Source: Hymenobacter sp. H14-R3
GTDB lineage: Bacteria; Bacteroidota; Bacteroidia; Cytophagales; Hymenobacteraceae
Length of the DNA: 64,000 nt
Direction of reading: 5' to 3'
NCBI RefSeq assembly: GCF_030063445.1
Contig: NZ_JASITD010000008.1
Location: 124,001 to 188,000 of the forward strand
Below, in pieces: positions 38,562-48,055 of this stretch. How positions within the stretch are numbered: the first letter of the stretch is position 1; each line of letters opens with the position of its first letter. The notes below the pieces were generated by a model. The model did no database searches. It had not been told where the DNA came from and saw nothing but the letters and a program-made list of their open reading frames with translations. The translations under genes and the position numbers were made by a program.

Positions 38562-41474
38562 ATGCGTTCTCTACTCCTGATTGGCCCGGCGTTACTGCTG
38601 ACAACCAGCGCGTTTGCGCAAAGCGCCGTGCGCGGCAAGGTGCTCGATGGCAAGGACCAGAGCCCGCTCATCGGGGCCAACGCGGTGCTCGTGCACCTAC
38701 CCGATTCGGTGCGTACCGGCACCGCCGTGGGCCCCGATGGCGGCTTCGAGATTTCGGGCGTGGCCCCCGGCCGCTACGTGTTCGTGGCCTCCTACATTGG
38801 CTACCAGGACCAGCGCCAGCCCGTGACGGTGCCCACCGGCGGCGCGCCCGTGGTGCTGGGCACGGTGGCGCTCCAAACGGGCGGCATCGCCCTCAAAACG
38901 GTGGTCGTAACCGGCGAGCAGGTGCAAGTGGTGCAGCGCGGCGACACCACCAGCCTCAACGCGAAAGCCTTCAAAACCAACCCCGATGCCACGGCCGGCG
39001 ACCTCATCGCTAAGATGCCGGGCATCTCGGTCGATGCCTCGGGCAAAACCCAGGCGCAGGGCGAAACCGTGCAGCAGGTGCTCGTGGATGGCAAGCCGTT
39101 CTTTGGTACCGACCCCGACGCGGTGCTCAAAAACCTGCCCGCCGATGCCATTGACCGGGTCGAGATTTTTGACCAGCAGAGCGAGCAAAGTCGCTTCTCG
39201 GGCTTCAACGACGGCAACACGCAGAAAACGCTGAACATCATCACCAAGCCGGCCTTTCGCAACGGGCAGTTTGGGCGGGCGGTGGTGGGCGCGGGCCCCG
39301 CCCGCTACCGGGCCAGCCTGAACCTCAACGACTTCCACGGCAACCGGCGCACCACGGTGCTGGCCCAGAGCAACAATGTGAACGAGCAAAATTTCGGCAC
39401 CGACGACCTGCTGGGCGTTATCGGCAACTCAGCCCCCGGCGGCGGTGGGGATGGCGGGCGCGGCGGCCGGGGTGGCGGCGGCGGCTCGGGAGGCAACGCC
39501 GGCGACTTTTTGGTGAGCCAGAACGGCGGCATCAGCAAGACCACGGCGGCGGGCCTCAACTACTCCAATAGCTGGAATAGGAAAACCGAGCTGACGGGTA
39601 GCTACTTCTTCAATCATTCCAATAACACCCTCAATAGCAATACGTTGCGCCAGTACGTGCTACCAGGCCAAAGCAATACGACGTATACCGAAAACTCGCT
39701 TTCGGGCAGCACCAACACCAACCACCGCGCCAATTTCCGGCTCGACCATAAAATCGACTCTGCTACGTCGGTACTGTTTCGGCCCCGCATTTCGTGGCAG
39801 CAAAACGATGCCAGCCAGACGCTGGCCGGTATCACGGCCCGCGAGGGCATGCCGCAGAGCCAGATTAATACGCGATATAACTCTAACAACGAGGCTATTA
39901 ACCCGGGCGGCGACCTGCTGCTGCGCCGCAAGGTGGGGCACAAGGCGGGCCGCACGCTCTCACTCAGCCTCAACGGCTCGTACAACGCGCGCAACGGCAC
40001 GTCGGTGCTGAACACTACCCGCGTGGGCGGCACCGGCACCAACCTCAACCAGCAGTCGGTACTGACCCAGAAGAGCGGCACCATGGCCGGCAACCTGGCC
40101 TACACCGAGCCGGTGGGCCAGCACGCCCAGCTGCAAGCCAACTACGCGCTCAGCTACGCGCCCAACAACTCCAACAAGCTCACCAACAACTTCAACGCCG
40201 GCGACCAGGGCTACACGCGGCTCGATTCGGCGCTGAGCAACGTGTTCAACAACTACTACCTCACGCAGGGCGGCGGGCTGAGCTACCGCTACAACACGCG
40301 CACCATTCAGGCCTCGGTAGGGGCCAGCGCGCAGGTGGCGCGGCTGCAGGGCGACCAGACGTTTCCGCGCCCCGGCCCGGTCGATTACACGTTCTGGAAC
40401 GTGCTGCCCCAGGCCAACCTCACGTGGCGGCCCGACCGCTCGCACAACGTGCGGCTGTTTTACCGCACCAGCACCAACGCCCCCAGCCTGAGCCAGTTGC
40501 AGGCCGTGGTCAACAACTCCAACCCGTTGCAGCTCATCATCGGCAACCCCAACCTCAAGCAGGAATACGCCCACAACCTGGTGGCCCGCTACACAGCGGC
40601 CCGCGCCGATAAAAACAGCAATTTCTTCGCCCTGCTCGCGGGCAGCTACACCCAGAATCCCATTGCCAATAGCACGTTGGTGGCCGTGCGCGACACCACG
40701 GTGCGGCCCATCCTCAACGACCAGACCATCGGCGTAGCGCTGCCAGCCGGGGCGCAGCTCACGCAATCGACCAACTTGCGGGCGCAGTACACCGTGCGGG
40801 CGCTGGCCAACTACGGCCGGCCGCTCACGGCCATCAAGTCGAATTTCAACGCGAGCCTGGGCGGTAGCTTCAGCCAAAACCCTGGCATTGTGAACAATGC
40901 GCTCAACTACGCCCGCACCCCGGCCCTCACCGGCGGCCTGGTGCTGAGCAGCAACGTGAGCCCCAGCCTGGACTTTACGCTCTCCTCCAACTCGACGCAG
41001 AGCTACGTGCGCAACACACTCAGCAAGCAATTGAATAACAATTACTTCAGCCAGCTCACGCGCCTAAAATTTAGCTGGATAGTGGGGCCGGGCATCTCGT
41101 TTCAGACCGACGTGGCCCACCAGCTCTACCGCGGCCTCAGCAGCGCCTATAACCAGAACTACGTGCTGTGGAACGCCTCCATCGGCAAGAAGCTATTCCC
41201 AGGCCAGCGCGGCGAAATCAAGCTCTACGCCTTTGATATTCTCAAGCAGAACCGGGCCATCCAGCGCAACGTAAACGTGGCGTATTACGAAGATGTGCAA
41301 ACCACCGTGCTCCAGCAATACCTCATGCTCTTGTTCACGTATAACATCCGCTCAGCTAATATGGCGGCCCTGCCGGAAGGCCCGCCCGAGCGCGGCGGCC
41401 GCGGCGGCTCCAACGGCCGGTCCGGCGGCGGGCAGCCGGGCGGCGGGGGCTTTGGCGGCCCTCCCGGCGGGTAA
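38562..41474 (+). CDS. TonB-receptor-like outer membrane protein with carboxypeptidase-like domain
   Basis: 970 residues. Signal peptide MRSLLLIGPALLLTTSAFAQ. A carboxypeptidase-regulatory-like domain follows at about 22-110 (VRGKVLDGKDQSPLIGANAVLV, GRYVFVASYIGYQDQ). A plug region with VQVVQRGDTTSLNAKAF, AGDLIAKMPGISVD, VLVDGKPFFGTDPDAVLKNLP and RVEIFDQQSEQSRF comes next. The rest is a large barrel. A Gly-rich stretch (about residues 290-308, GGGGDGGRGGRGGGGGSGG) sits in the early barrel, and the last 30 residues are also Gly/Arg/Pro-rich, unusual for a barrel whose C-terminal strand should end in an aromatic residue. Ligand unknown. Confidence 0.85.
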   Translation: MRSLLLIGPALLLTTSAFAQSAVRGKVLDGKDQSPLIGANAVLVHLPDSVRTGTAVGPDGGFEISGVAPGRYVFVASYIGYQDQRQPVTVPTGGAPVVLGTVALQTGGIALKTVVVTGEQVQVVQRGDTTSLNAKAFKTNPDATAGDLIAKMPGISVDASGKTQAQGETVQQVLVDGKPFFGTDPDAVLKNLPADAIDRVEIFDQQSEQSRFSGFNDGNTQKTLNIITKPAFRNGQFGRAVVGAGPARYRASLNLNDFHGNRRTTVLAQSNNVNEQNFGTDDLLGVIGNSAPGGGGDGGRGGRGGGGGSGGNAGDFLVSQNGGISKTTAAGLNYSNSWNRKTELTGSYFFNHSNNTLNSNTLRQYVLPGQSNTTYTENSLSGSTNTNHRANFRLDHKIDSATSVLFRPRISWQQNDASQTLAGITAREGMPQSQINTRYNSNNEAINPGGDLLLRRKVGHKAGRTLSLSLNGSYNARNGTSVLNTTRVGGTGTNLNQQSVLTQKSGTMAGNLAYTEPVGQHAQLQANYALSYAPNNSNKLTNNFNAGDQGYTRLDSALSNVFNNYYLTQGGGLSYRYNTRTIQASVGASAQVARLQGDQTFPRPGPVDYTFWNVLPQANLTWRPDRSHNVRLFYRTSTNAPSLSQLQAVVNNSNPLQLIIGNPNLKQEYAHNLVARYTAARADKNSNFFALLAGSYTQNPIANSTLVAVRDTTVRPILNDQTIGVALPAGAQLTQSTNLRAQYTVRALANYGRPLTAIKSNFNASLGGSFSQNPGIVNNALNYARTPALTGGLVLSSNVSPSLDFTLSSNSTQSYVRNTLSKQLNNNYFSQLTRLKFSWIVGPGISFQTDVAHQLYRGLSSAYNQNYVLWNASIGKKLFPGQRGEIKLYAFDILKQNRAIQRNVNVAYYEDVQTTVLQQYLMLLFTYNIRSANMAALPEGPPERGGRGGSNGRSGGGQPGGGGFGGPPGG

Positions 41475-41562
41475 TACCGGTGCTAGGTATCCCCCCACCG
41501 TTCACCTTTTCTGCCTAACTTGCCAGCAGTAGATGGGGCGAGCTGTTGACTGACACATTGTT

Positions 41563-43404
41563 ATGAAAAAACTTTTCCCGGCTTTGCTGCTGGGGCTGGC
41601 CAGCCGCCCGGCGCTGGCCATGCCCCCGCCTACCGTACCAGCTACCCTCGACCTGGCGGGCCTGCACCTGACGCTCGACGCCAATGCCCGCCAGTTGGTG
41701 CAGGCCAAGGTGAACAGCCTGTGCCGCCACACCGCCTCGCTGGAGGCCCGCGTAGCCCTGGCCGAAGCCGCGTTTCCGCTCATCGACCAGGTGCTGGCCG
41801 AAGAAGGTGTGCCGGCCGATTTTCGGTACCTGGTGCTCCAGGAAAGCGCCTTGCAGGGCAACGCCGAAAGCAACCACGGGGCCGTGGGCTACTGGCAGCT
41901 CAAGCGCGAAACGGCCCTCAGCCTGGGCCTCACCGTGAACGGCAGCATCGACGAGCGCCGCCACCTCACGGCCAGTACCCGCGCTGCCGCCCGCTACCTA
42001 GTGCGCAACAACGCCACGCTGCACAACTGGGCCAACGCCCTGCTCAGCTACCAAACCGGCCTCGGCGGCGTGCGGCCCTACGTGCAGCCCCGCGACGCCG
42101 ACGCCACCCAAATGGCGTTTACGGGCCGCACCAACCAGTACTTACTCGATTTTGTGGCCCAGAAGCTGGTTTTTGAGCCCGCCTGCGCCCAGCACGCGGT
42201 GCCCTTCGTGCCCTGGCGTGAGGTGCCCGCCGCCCCCGGCCAAAGCCTGGCCCAGCAAGCCGCCTCCTACGCCGCCGACCCTGCCGCCGTGGCCCAGCTC
42301 AACCCCTGGCTGCTGGCCCGGGCCGTGCCCCAGGATGGCCGCGCATACACGCTGCTGGTGCCGCTGGCCGGCGCGCTGCCCCTGGCGACCATGCCCGCCC
42401 TAGTCATTCCAACGGCGGCGCTCCCTGCCCCCAACTACTTGCGCATCAATGGTATACGGGCCCTGCTGGCCCGACCCAACGAAACCCCGGCCGCCCTGGC
42501 CGAGCGCGGTGGGGCCAGCCTGGGCTTCTTTCTAAAGGTAAACGAACTGGCTGATGACGAACCACTTACTGTCAATGAGCCTTACTTTTTTCAACGTAAA
42601 AAAGAATCGGCCGATGAAGACTACCACGTAGTAGCTCCCGGCCAAACGCTGGCCGCCGTAGCCCAGCACTATGGCGTATTGCGCCGCGCCCTGCGCCTCT
42701 ACAACCACCTGCCAAACGAGGAAGCCATAAGGCCCGGCTTAGTGCTGTGGCTCAGCCACAGCCGCCCCCGCAACGTGGCGGCCGAATACCAAGCCGTGCC
42801 CGGTAGCCGCCCGGTAGCCGTGCGGCCCCCGCTGGTGCTGGCCCCCGCTACGCCCGCTCCTGCGCAACCCCTGCCCGCGCCGGATAATGACGAGGAGGAG
42901 TTGGCTTCCATCAACGACTTGCCTACCGAGGTACCAGGCCCGCCGGTGCAGCCCCTGCCCGCGCCTAGCCCGGCAATAGTCGCGGAGGATGTGCCGGCCC
43001 CAACGCGGCCGGTAGTAGTGGCCCCGGTGCCCGTGCGGCCAGTACGGCCCCTGGCGGCCCCCTCTCCCGATTTTAGCCATCCATACCTGGTGGCCCCCGG
43101 CGAAACCCTATATGCCCTGGCTCGCCGCGTGGGCGTGCGCCCCACCGAGCTGGCCGCTTGGAACAATATCTCGCCCGTGGCCCCGCTGCGGGCCGGCCAG
43201 GCGCTGCACCTCAGCCCACCTGCTGCCGAGCCCGACTTAGTGGTCAGCGCCAGCAGCAACGGCAGCTACACGGTAGCGACTGGCGACACGTTCTACAGCA
43301 TCTCGCGCCGCTACAACTGCACCGTAGCGGCTCTGCTAGCTCACAATGAGCGGCCCGCCCCCACCCTGCGCGTGGGCGAAACCCTGCGCGTGCCCCGGCA
43401 ATAG
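41563..43404 (+). CDS. Lytic transglycosylase with three LysM domains (MltD-like)
   Basis: 613 residues. Signal peptide MKKLFPALLLGLASRPALA. The transglycosylase domain (about 75-200) has the catalytic Glu94 in VLQESALQGNAESNHGAVGYWQLK, followed by ALLSYQTGLGGV. It cuts peptidoglycan to anhydro-muropeptides. Three LysM peptidoglycan-binding repeats follow: about 348-395 (YHVVAPGQTLAAVAQHYGV), 506-551 (YLVAPGETLYALARRVGV) and 567-611 (YTVATGDTFYSISRRYNC). A Pro/Val-rich linker at 410-500 connects the first to the others. Ends at a strong bidirectional terminator. Confidence 0.92.
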   Translation: MKKLFPALLLGLASRPALAMPPPTVPATLDLAGLHLTLDANARQLVQAKVNSLCRHTASLEARVALAEAAFPLIDQVLAEEGVPADFRYLVLQESALQGNAESNHGAVGYWQLKRETALSLGLTVNGSIDERRHLTASTRAAARYLVRNNATLHNWANALLSYQTGLGGVRPYVQPRDADATQMAFTGRTNQYLLDFVAQKLVFEPACAQHAVPFVPWREVPAAPGQSLAQQAASYAADPAAVAQLNPWLLARAVPQDGRAYTLLVPLAGALPLATMPALVIPTAALPAPNYLRINGIRALLARPNETPAALAERGGASLGFFLKVNELADDEPLTVNEPYFFQRKKESADEDYHVVAPGQTLAAVAQHYGVLRRALRLYNHLPNEEAIRPGLVLWLSHSRPRNVAAEYQAVPGSRPVAVRPPLVLAPATPAPAQPLPAPDNDEEELASINDLPTEVPGPPVQPLPAPSPAIVAEDVPAPTRPVVVAPVPVRPVRPLAAPSPDFSHPYLVAPGETLYALARRVGVRPTELAAWNNISPVAPLRAGQALHLSPPAAEPDLVVSASSNGSYTVATGDTFYSISRRYNCTVAALLAHNERPAPTLRVGETLRVPRQ

Positions 43405-43437
43405 CAGGCAGGCTGTTTTACCTGATTAGCCCAAGAG

Positions 43438-43479
43438 AAAAGCCCCGCGTACCGATTAATCAGTACGCGGGGCTTTTTT
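43438..43479. terminator. Bidirectional terminator
   Basis: The 15-base stem AAAAGCCCCGCGTAC/GTACGCGGGGCTTTT has a 10-base loop and T/A runs on both sides. Lies between the convergent lytic transglycosylase and thioredoxin-like genes. Confidence 0.9.
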
Positions 43480-43494
43480 ATGTAAATTCTTATC

Positions 43495-44973
43495 TTACAG
43501 TTTATTAAGGGTCACGGCGCGGTAAGCGGCCGCGCGGCCCACAGCGGCCTTCAGGTCGTCTTGCAGGGCCCGGCTGCTGAGGCTGCGCGGGTGCAGGTCT
43601 AGCAAGGTACCGTCTTCGGCAATGAGCACGGCGCTGGGCAGGCGCTCGATGCTATAGGCTTGGCGCAAGGCCTCGCGGCGGCCGGGCGGCACGCTCACCT
43701 GCACGCCGGTGAGGGCGGGCATGGCGCAGGCTACCGTTTGCTGCCAGTGGGTGAGCGACTCGTCCAGCGCCACCATTACTACCACAATGGGCTGGCCCGC
43801 TACGGCAGCCGTTATTTCTTTCAGGTGCGGAATTTCCCGCTGGCCGGCCGGAAATCGGCTATCCCAAAACATCAGGTACACTAGCTTGCCCCGGTAGTCG
43901 GCCAGCGACAGCTTGCGACCATCTACGGTGCGCATCGCAACGGGGGGGGCCACGCTACCGATGGCAAACGACTGGTGGTCAGCCAAATCGGTGCGCAGCT
44001 GGGCTACCCAGCCCGCCGGGGCCCGGCCCGAGGCTTCGTAGCTGCTGAGCATGGCCTGGGCGTGCGCCACGTGGCCCTGCCGAATGGTTTCGAGCACAAT
44101 GCGGCCCAGCACCACGGGCCGCGCCTGGGCACTCAACAGCTTGTCAGCCAGGCTATAGCACGTGGGGAAGTAATCGGGATTGGTAGGCTGGTGGCCTGTG
44201 GTGCGGGCCTGGTAATGCACGTAATCCAGCAGAAAGTCCTGGTAGTGCGGGCTGGGCACGGCCAGCTCGTTGCCGGGCAGCAGGCCGGGCTGCTGCAAAA
44301 AATCGTAGTAGTTGGTCGATAGCTCCGGGCGGGGCTGGCTCACTACGGTCTGCTCGCGCAGGTCGGCGTAGGTGAGGCGGTCCTCGGCGTAGGTATAGGC
44401 GATATCTGCCTCGGCGTAGGCTTGGAAAGCGGGCGTGAAACTGCCGCGGCGGCCAGCCTGCTTCAACAGCGTCTGCTCGTGGTCGCGGCGATAATCAAGA
44501 AACGTCAGAAAGCCTTTCTCCGGCAACGAAATATTATCAGGTAATACCTGAAAGGCATCGTTGCTACCGAATTTCCGGCTGAATTCCTGCAAGTAGTTGT
44601 TGGCGGCGGCGGCGGGCCGGTGCGCGGCCCCGTCACCCGAGTCAAACCTGATGGTGGTGGTGAGCTCCGGCGCATCGCCGTGCAGCGCCAGCACGTCACC
44701 CGGCTCCAGAAACACCGTCAGTTCCTCATCGCCGTAGCTGAGCTGGGCCAGCGTGGGCTGCGTGAGTGGTACCTGCATTGTGAAGTCCCCGTTGGGCGCT
44801 ACGTGCACGGCCCGTTGCTGCTCGTGGGTGGCCAGGGGCTGGCTCCACCATCTGAGTAGTAATTTCTCGGTTCCCGTGTTGGTGAGGTGGCCCCGCAGCT
44901 CGGCGGTAGTTTGGGCGGCCGCTGGGGTCGCCAGCAGCGTTAAGCTCGTCAACCAGAGAGTTAGGGAATTCAT
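43495..44973 (-). CDS. TlpA-like thioredoxin-fold protein lacking the CxxC motif
   Basis: 492 residues from the ATG at 44973. Signal peptide MNSLTLWLTSLTLLATPAAAQ. The N-terminal part (about 22-110) is a DUF4369-like beta domain (AELRGHLTNTGTEKLLLRWW). A helical middle region follows, and the C-terminal domain (about 345-480) is thioredoxin-like: IGSVAPPVAMRTVDGRKLSLADYRGKLVYLMFWDSRFPAGQREIPHL. Where TlpA/ResA proteins have WCxxC, this has WDSRFPAGQ, so both catalytic cysteines are missing and it cannot act as a thiol reductase in the usual way. It may bind or scaffold something instead. Function unknown. Confidence 0.8.
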   Translation of the reverse strand: MNSLTLWLTSLTLLATPAAAQTTAELRGHLTNTGTEKLLLRWWSQPLATHEQQRAVHVAPNGDFTMQVPLTQPTLAQLSYGDEELTVFLEPGDVLALHGDAPELTTTIRFDSGDGAAHRPAAAANNYLQEFSRKFGSNDAFQVLPDNISLPEKGFLTFLDYRRDHEQTLLKQAGRRGSFTPAFQAYAEADIAYTYAEDRLTYADLREQTVVSQPRPELSTNYYDFLQQPGLLPGNELAVPSPHYQDFLLDYVHYQARTTGHQPTNPDYFPTCYSLADKLLSAQARPVVLGRIVLETIRQGHVAHAQAMLSSYEASGRAPAGWVAQLRTDLADHQSFAIGSVAPPVAMRTVDGRKLSLADYRGKLVYLMFWDSRFPAGQREIPHLKEITAAVAGQPIVVVMVALDESLTHWQQTVACAMPALTGVQVSVPPGRREALRQAYSIERLPSAVLIAEDGTLLDLHPRSLSSRALQDDLKAAVGRAAAYRAVTLNKL

Positions 44974-45123
44974 CAATAGCAAATAGTGAAGAACAAAACC
45001 AGAAGCGTGCGCGGTAGCGGCCCCCTAGTCTTTACGCCAATCCAGTGCTTGGCGTTCCCAATGTCGGCATATTTCCGAAATTGTCGCCAGCTTTGCGGCC
45101 CCAAAGACCCTTACCCGCCCCCC

Positions 45124-45939
45124 ATGTCACAGCATAAAGAAGTCAAATTAGTTACCACCCACCAGATGCTGGCCATGAAGCAGCGAGGCGAAAAAATCTC
45201 CATGCTCACGGCCTACGACTTCTCGATGGCCCAGATTCTGGACGGCGCCGGGGTAGATGTGCTGCTCGTGGGCGACTCGGCTTCCAACGTGATGGCGGGC
45301 CACGAAACCACCCTGCCCATCACCCTCGACCAGATGATTTACCACGCCCAGAGCGTGGTGCGGGCCGTGAAGCGCGCCTTTGTGGTGGTCGATATGCCGT
45401 TCGGCTCCTACCAAGGCAACTCGTCGGAGGCCCTGCGCTCGGCCATCCGCATTATGAAGGAGAGCGGCGGCCACGGCATTAAGCTCGAAGGCGGGGCCGA
45501 GATTAAGGACAGCATCACGCGCATTCTCACGGCCGGCATCCCGGTGATGGGCCACCTCGGCCTCACGCCCCAAAGCATCTATAAGTTTGGCACTTATAAC
45601 GTGCGGGCCAAAGAAGAATCTGAGGCCCAGAAACTTATCGAAGATGCCCACTTGCTCCAGGAAATCGGCTGCTTTGGCCTGGTACTCGAAAAAATACCCG
45701 CTTCCCTGGCCAAGCGCGTGGCCGAGGAGCTAACCATCCCGGTCATTGGCATCGGCGCCGGGCCCGACGTAGATGGCCAGGTGCTGGTGGTGCACGACGT
45801 GCTGGGCATCACCAAGGAATTCAAGCCACGCTTTCTGCGCCGCTACGCCGAGCTCCACGATATTATGACGGAGGCCGTGCAGCACTACGTAGCCGACGTG
45901 AAAAGCCGCGAATTTCCGAGCAAGGAGGAGGGCTATTAG
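45124..45939 (+). CDS. panB: 3-methyl-2-oxobutanoate hydroxymethyltransferase
   Basis: First step of pantothenate synthesis: transfers a hydroxymethyl group from methylene-tetrahydrofolate to ketoisovalerate. 271 residues from ATG 45124, normal length. An upstream in-frame ATG at 44986 would add a non-family leader. Motifs: [82 protein letters not shown] and [21 protein letters not shown]. The coenzyme A branch is also represented by coaC and coaB at 14712-16015. A palindrome with few mismatches follows at 45954. Confidence 0.96.
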   Translation: MSQHKEVKLVTTHQMLAMKQRGEKISMLTAYDFSMAQILDGAGVDVLLVGDSASNVMAGHETTLPITLDQMIYHAQSVVRAVKRAFVVVDMPFGSYQGNSSEALRSAIRIMKESGGHGIKLEGGAEIKDSITRILTAGIPVMGHLGLTPQSIYKFGTYNVRAKEESEAQKLIEDAHLLQEIGCFGLVLEKIPASLAKRVAEELTIPVIGIGAGPDVDGQVLVVHDVLGITKEFKPRFLRRYAELHDIMTEAVQHYVADVKSREFPSKEEGY

Positions 45940-45953
45940 CTGGTTGGGGGTAA

Positions 45954-46023
45954 CGCGGACGCTGCGGGTCCGCGCGTATTATCGTTGAATAACGCTCTTA
46001 CGCGCGGACCCGCAGCATCCACG
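45954..46023. repeat. Near-perfect palindrome after panB
   Basis: The 25-base arms (45954-45978 and 45999-46023) match at 23 positions; core CGCTGCGGGTCCGCGCGTA. A 16-base perfect palindrome, CCCGCGCTAGCGCGGG, lies further on at 46102-46117 before the pseudouridine synthase gene. Either may help end panB transcription. Confidence 0.7.
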
Positions 46024-46187
46024 ATACCCTAACTCCAGAAACCGCGCCCGCCGTACCTTCGCCGGCGGCAAGCCACTCGGTTGGGTTATTAATTACACAA
46101 GCCCGCGCTAGCGCGGGTGGGCTGCCGCTTCTTTTTTGGTGACCAGAACTATCTTTTCCGCAGCCCGCGCTGCGGCCCTACTACCGC

Positions 46188-46901
46188 GTGAACCGTCCGA
46201 ACCTGTGGGCCGAAGGCCAGGAAATTATTTTCGAAGACAATCACCTGCTGGTGATTAATAAGCCTGCCGGCATCCTGGTGCAGGGCGACGCCACCGGCGA
46301 CGAGCCTCTCTCTAAAAAGGCCGAGGAATACCTGAAATTCAAGTACAAGAAGCCTGGTGCGGCCTTTGTAGGCGTGGCCCACCGCATCGACCGGCCGGTA
46401 TCGGGCATCGTTATTCTGGCCAAAACCAGCAAGGCCCTGAGTCGGCTCAACGAGATGTTCCGCGACAGCCAGATGACCAAAACCTACTGGGCGCTCACCG
46501 GCAAGCCACCCGTGCCCGAGCACGGCAAGCTGGTGCACTGGCTGGTAAAAGACCCCATGCGCAACGTAACCAAGGCCTACACCGACAAGCACGGCCAAGG
46601 CCAGCGCTCCGAACTAAACTACGAGCTGCTGGGCCCCGCTGCCAACCGCTATCTACTAAAAATCAACCCCATAACCGGCCGGCCGCACCAGATTCGGGTG
46701 CAGCTCGCCACGGGCCTGCACACGCCCATTGTGGGCGACGTGAAGTACGGCTTCCTCAACCCCCTGCCCGACGTGAGCATCGCCCTGCACGCCCGGCAGC
46801 TGGAGCTGCAACACCCAGTGACCAAGGAAGCTATGAAATTTGTAGCGCCTCTTCCCGACGCCCCGCACTGGGACGCAGCGCGGGCTTTTTATACTGCGTA
46901 G
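46188..46901 (+). CDS. RluA-family RNA pseudouridine synthase
   Basis: 237 residues from a GTG at 46188. Converts uridine to pseudouridine in rRNA or tRNA. The catalytic loop is VAHRIDRPVSGIVILAK with Asp68; other family motifs are IIFEDNHLLVINKPAGILVQGD, KTYWALTG, LKINPITGRPHQIRVQLA and PIVGDVKYG. No N-terminal S4 domain, so it belongs to the short RluA type. Which RNA position it modifies is not visible. The following gap (46902-47125) shows no gene; it holds a CATTCACTCATTC repeat. Confidence 0.93.
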   Translation: MNRPNLWAEGQEIIFEDNHLLVINKPAGILVQGDATGDEPLSKKAEEYLKFKYKKPGAAFVGVAHRIDRPVSGIVILAKTSKALSRLNEMFRDSQMTKTYWALTGKPPVPEHGKLVHWLVKDPMRNVTKAYTDKHGQGQRSELNYELLGPAANRYLLKINPITGRPHQIRVQLATGLHTPIVGDVKYGFLNPLPDVSIALHARQLELQHPVTKEAMKFVAPLPDAPHWDAARAFYTA

Positions 46902-47125
46902 GCAAGTCAATGAGTAAGGGGGCGAAGGATGCAGGCAGGAGAAAAAATCACTCATTCACTCATTCATCAATTCGCTCCCTGACTAAGGGTGTAACATTAT
47001 GGCATTGTGAAGGAGTGGGGCTATTTCGGCTAAACAACGGCCGTAATTTTGTCTTAACGGTGAACTAAGCCCCGCAGGAATAACTTGTGCGGGCGGCGCC
47101 AACCTCACACCTTTTTCATTATCGA

Positions 47126-47899
47126 ATGGCCATCCTGGTTTTCTTCGTTGCCCATTATTACTTATCGCTGTTCACGCAGACGTTTTATCTGCACCGCTAC
47201 GCGGCGCATAAAATGTTCACCATGAACAAGTTCTGGGAGCGCTTCTTCTACTTGTTCACGTATGTCTGCCAGGGCAGCTCCTTCCTGTCGCCGCGGGCCT
47301 ATGCGCTGCTGCACCGCATGCACCACGCCTACTCCGACACGGAGCTGGACCCGCACTCGCCCCACTTCTCGAACAACGCGTTCGACATGATGTGGAAGAC
47401 CAAGAACATCTACAACGATGTGCTCAACGACAAGCATGAGCTGGCCGAGCGCTTCGATGGGGATATCCCGCAGTGGAAAGCCCTGGAGGCTTTTGGTGGC
47501 ACCGTGTACTCGCGCCTGGGCTGGGGCACGGCCTACGTGCTGTTCTACATCGGCTTTGCTACCGCCTGGTGGCAGTATCTGCTGCTCCCCATTCACTTCC
47601 TGATGGGCCCGATTCACGGCGCTATCGTAAACTGGGGCGGCCACAAATACGGCTACCAGAACTTCGATAACAACGACAAGAGCAAGAACACGCTGGCCCT
47701 GGATTTCCTGGCCTTTGGTGAGCTATTTCAGAACAACCACCACAAGCTGCCGATGCGCGTAAACTTCGGTGTAAAGTGGTGGGAATTTGACCCTACTTAC
47801 GTGGCTATCTGGACGTTGGACAAAGCCCGTATTATTAAGATAAAGCGCAAGAACGTGCAGCCCAAGCAGCGAGTCAAAAAGCTGGCGCAGGCCGCTTAG
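47126..47899 (+). CDS. Acyl-CoA/acyl-lipid fatty acid desaturase
   Basis: 257 residues from ATG 47126 (a GTG at 47087 is possible but would precede the first membrane segment with Pro/His-rich residues). Membrane-bound diiron desaturase: the three His clusters are HRYAAHK (HxxxxH), LHRMHHAYSDTELDPHSP (HxxHH) and QNNHHKLP (third box). Membrane segments are at about 2-18 (VFFVAHYYLSLF), 120-140 and 145-165. Introduces a cis double bond, probably delta-9, and helps keep membranes fluid. Regioselectivity is inference. Confidence 0.88.
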   Translation: MAILVFFVAHYYLSLFTQTFYLHRYAAHKMFTMNKFWERFFYLFTYVCQGSSFLSPRAYALLHRMHHAYSDTELDPHSPHFSNNAFDMMWKTKNIYNDVLNDKHELAERFDGDIPQWKALEAFGGTVYSRLGWGTAYVLFYIGFATAWWQYLLLPIHFLMGPIHGAIVNWGGHKYGYQNFDNNDKSKNTLALDFLAFGELFQNNHHKLPMRVNFGVKWWEFDPTYVAIWTLDKARIIKIKRKNVQPKQRVKKLAQAA

Positions 47900-47908
47900 G
47901 CGCACGAC

Positions 47909-47965
47909 GACAAGCTAAAGCTTACCCTACATAAAAAGGTCGAAGTTTCACTTCGGCCTTTTTTA
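47909..47965 (+). terminator. Single arm of coaC-type repeat plus terminator
   Basis: 47909-47930 repeats one arm of the coaC/coaB palindrome (CAAGCTAAAGCTTACCCTAC). It is followed by a hairpin, AAAAAGGTCGAAGT (47933-47946) with ACTTCGGCCTTTTTT (47950-47964), which is a good terminator for the desaturase gene and lies just before the rpsP promoter. Confidence 0.8.
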
Positions 47966-47981
47966 TTGCCCTGATTCTCCG

Positions 47982-47989
47982 TACCTTTG
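47982..47989 (+). promoter_or_regulatory. Promoter -7 element of the rpsP-rimM-trmD-rplS region
   Basis: TACCTTTG, perfect TAnnTTTG, 66 bases before the rpsP ATG and directly after a terminator, as expected for a fresh transcription unit. Confidence 0.6.
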
Positions 47990-48055
47990 CGGCCCCAAAC
48001 AGGGAAAACAATCTCACCCAGATGCACGAGATGCATCGCACAACCCCCAAGGTTT

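Noticed and set aside
39960-41030. 356-codon minus-strand frame opposite the receptor-like barrel
   Set aside because: Arg/Val/His-rich shadow of a repetitive barrel sequence, no motifs.
44986-45123. Longer N-terminus for PanB
   Set aside because: Adds 46 residues with no family similarity; the start at 45124 gives normal PanB length.
46902-47125. CATTCACTCATTC repeats before the desaturase gene as a CRISPR or binding-site array
   Set aside because: Only two or three short irregular units, no spacers of equal length and no cas genes in the window.
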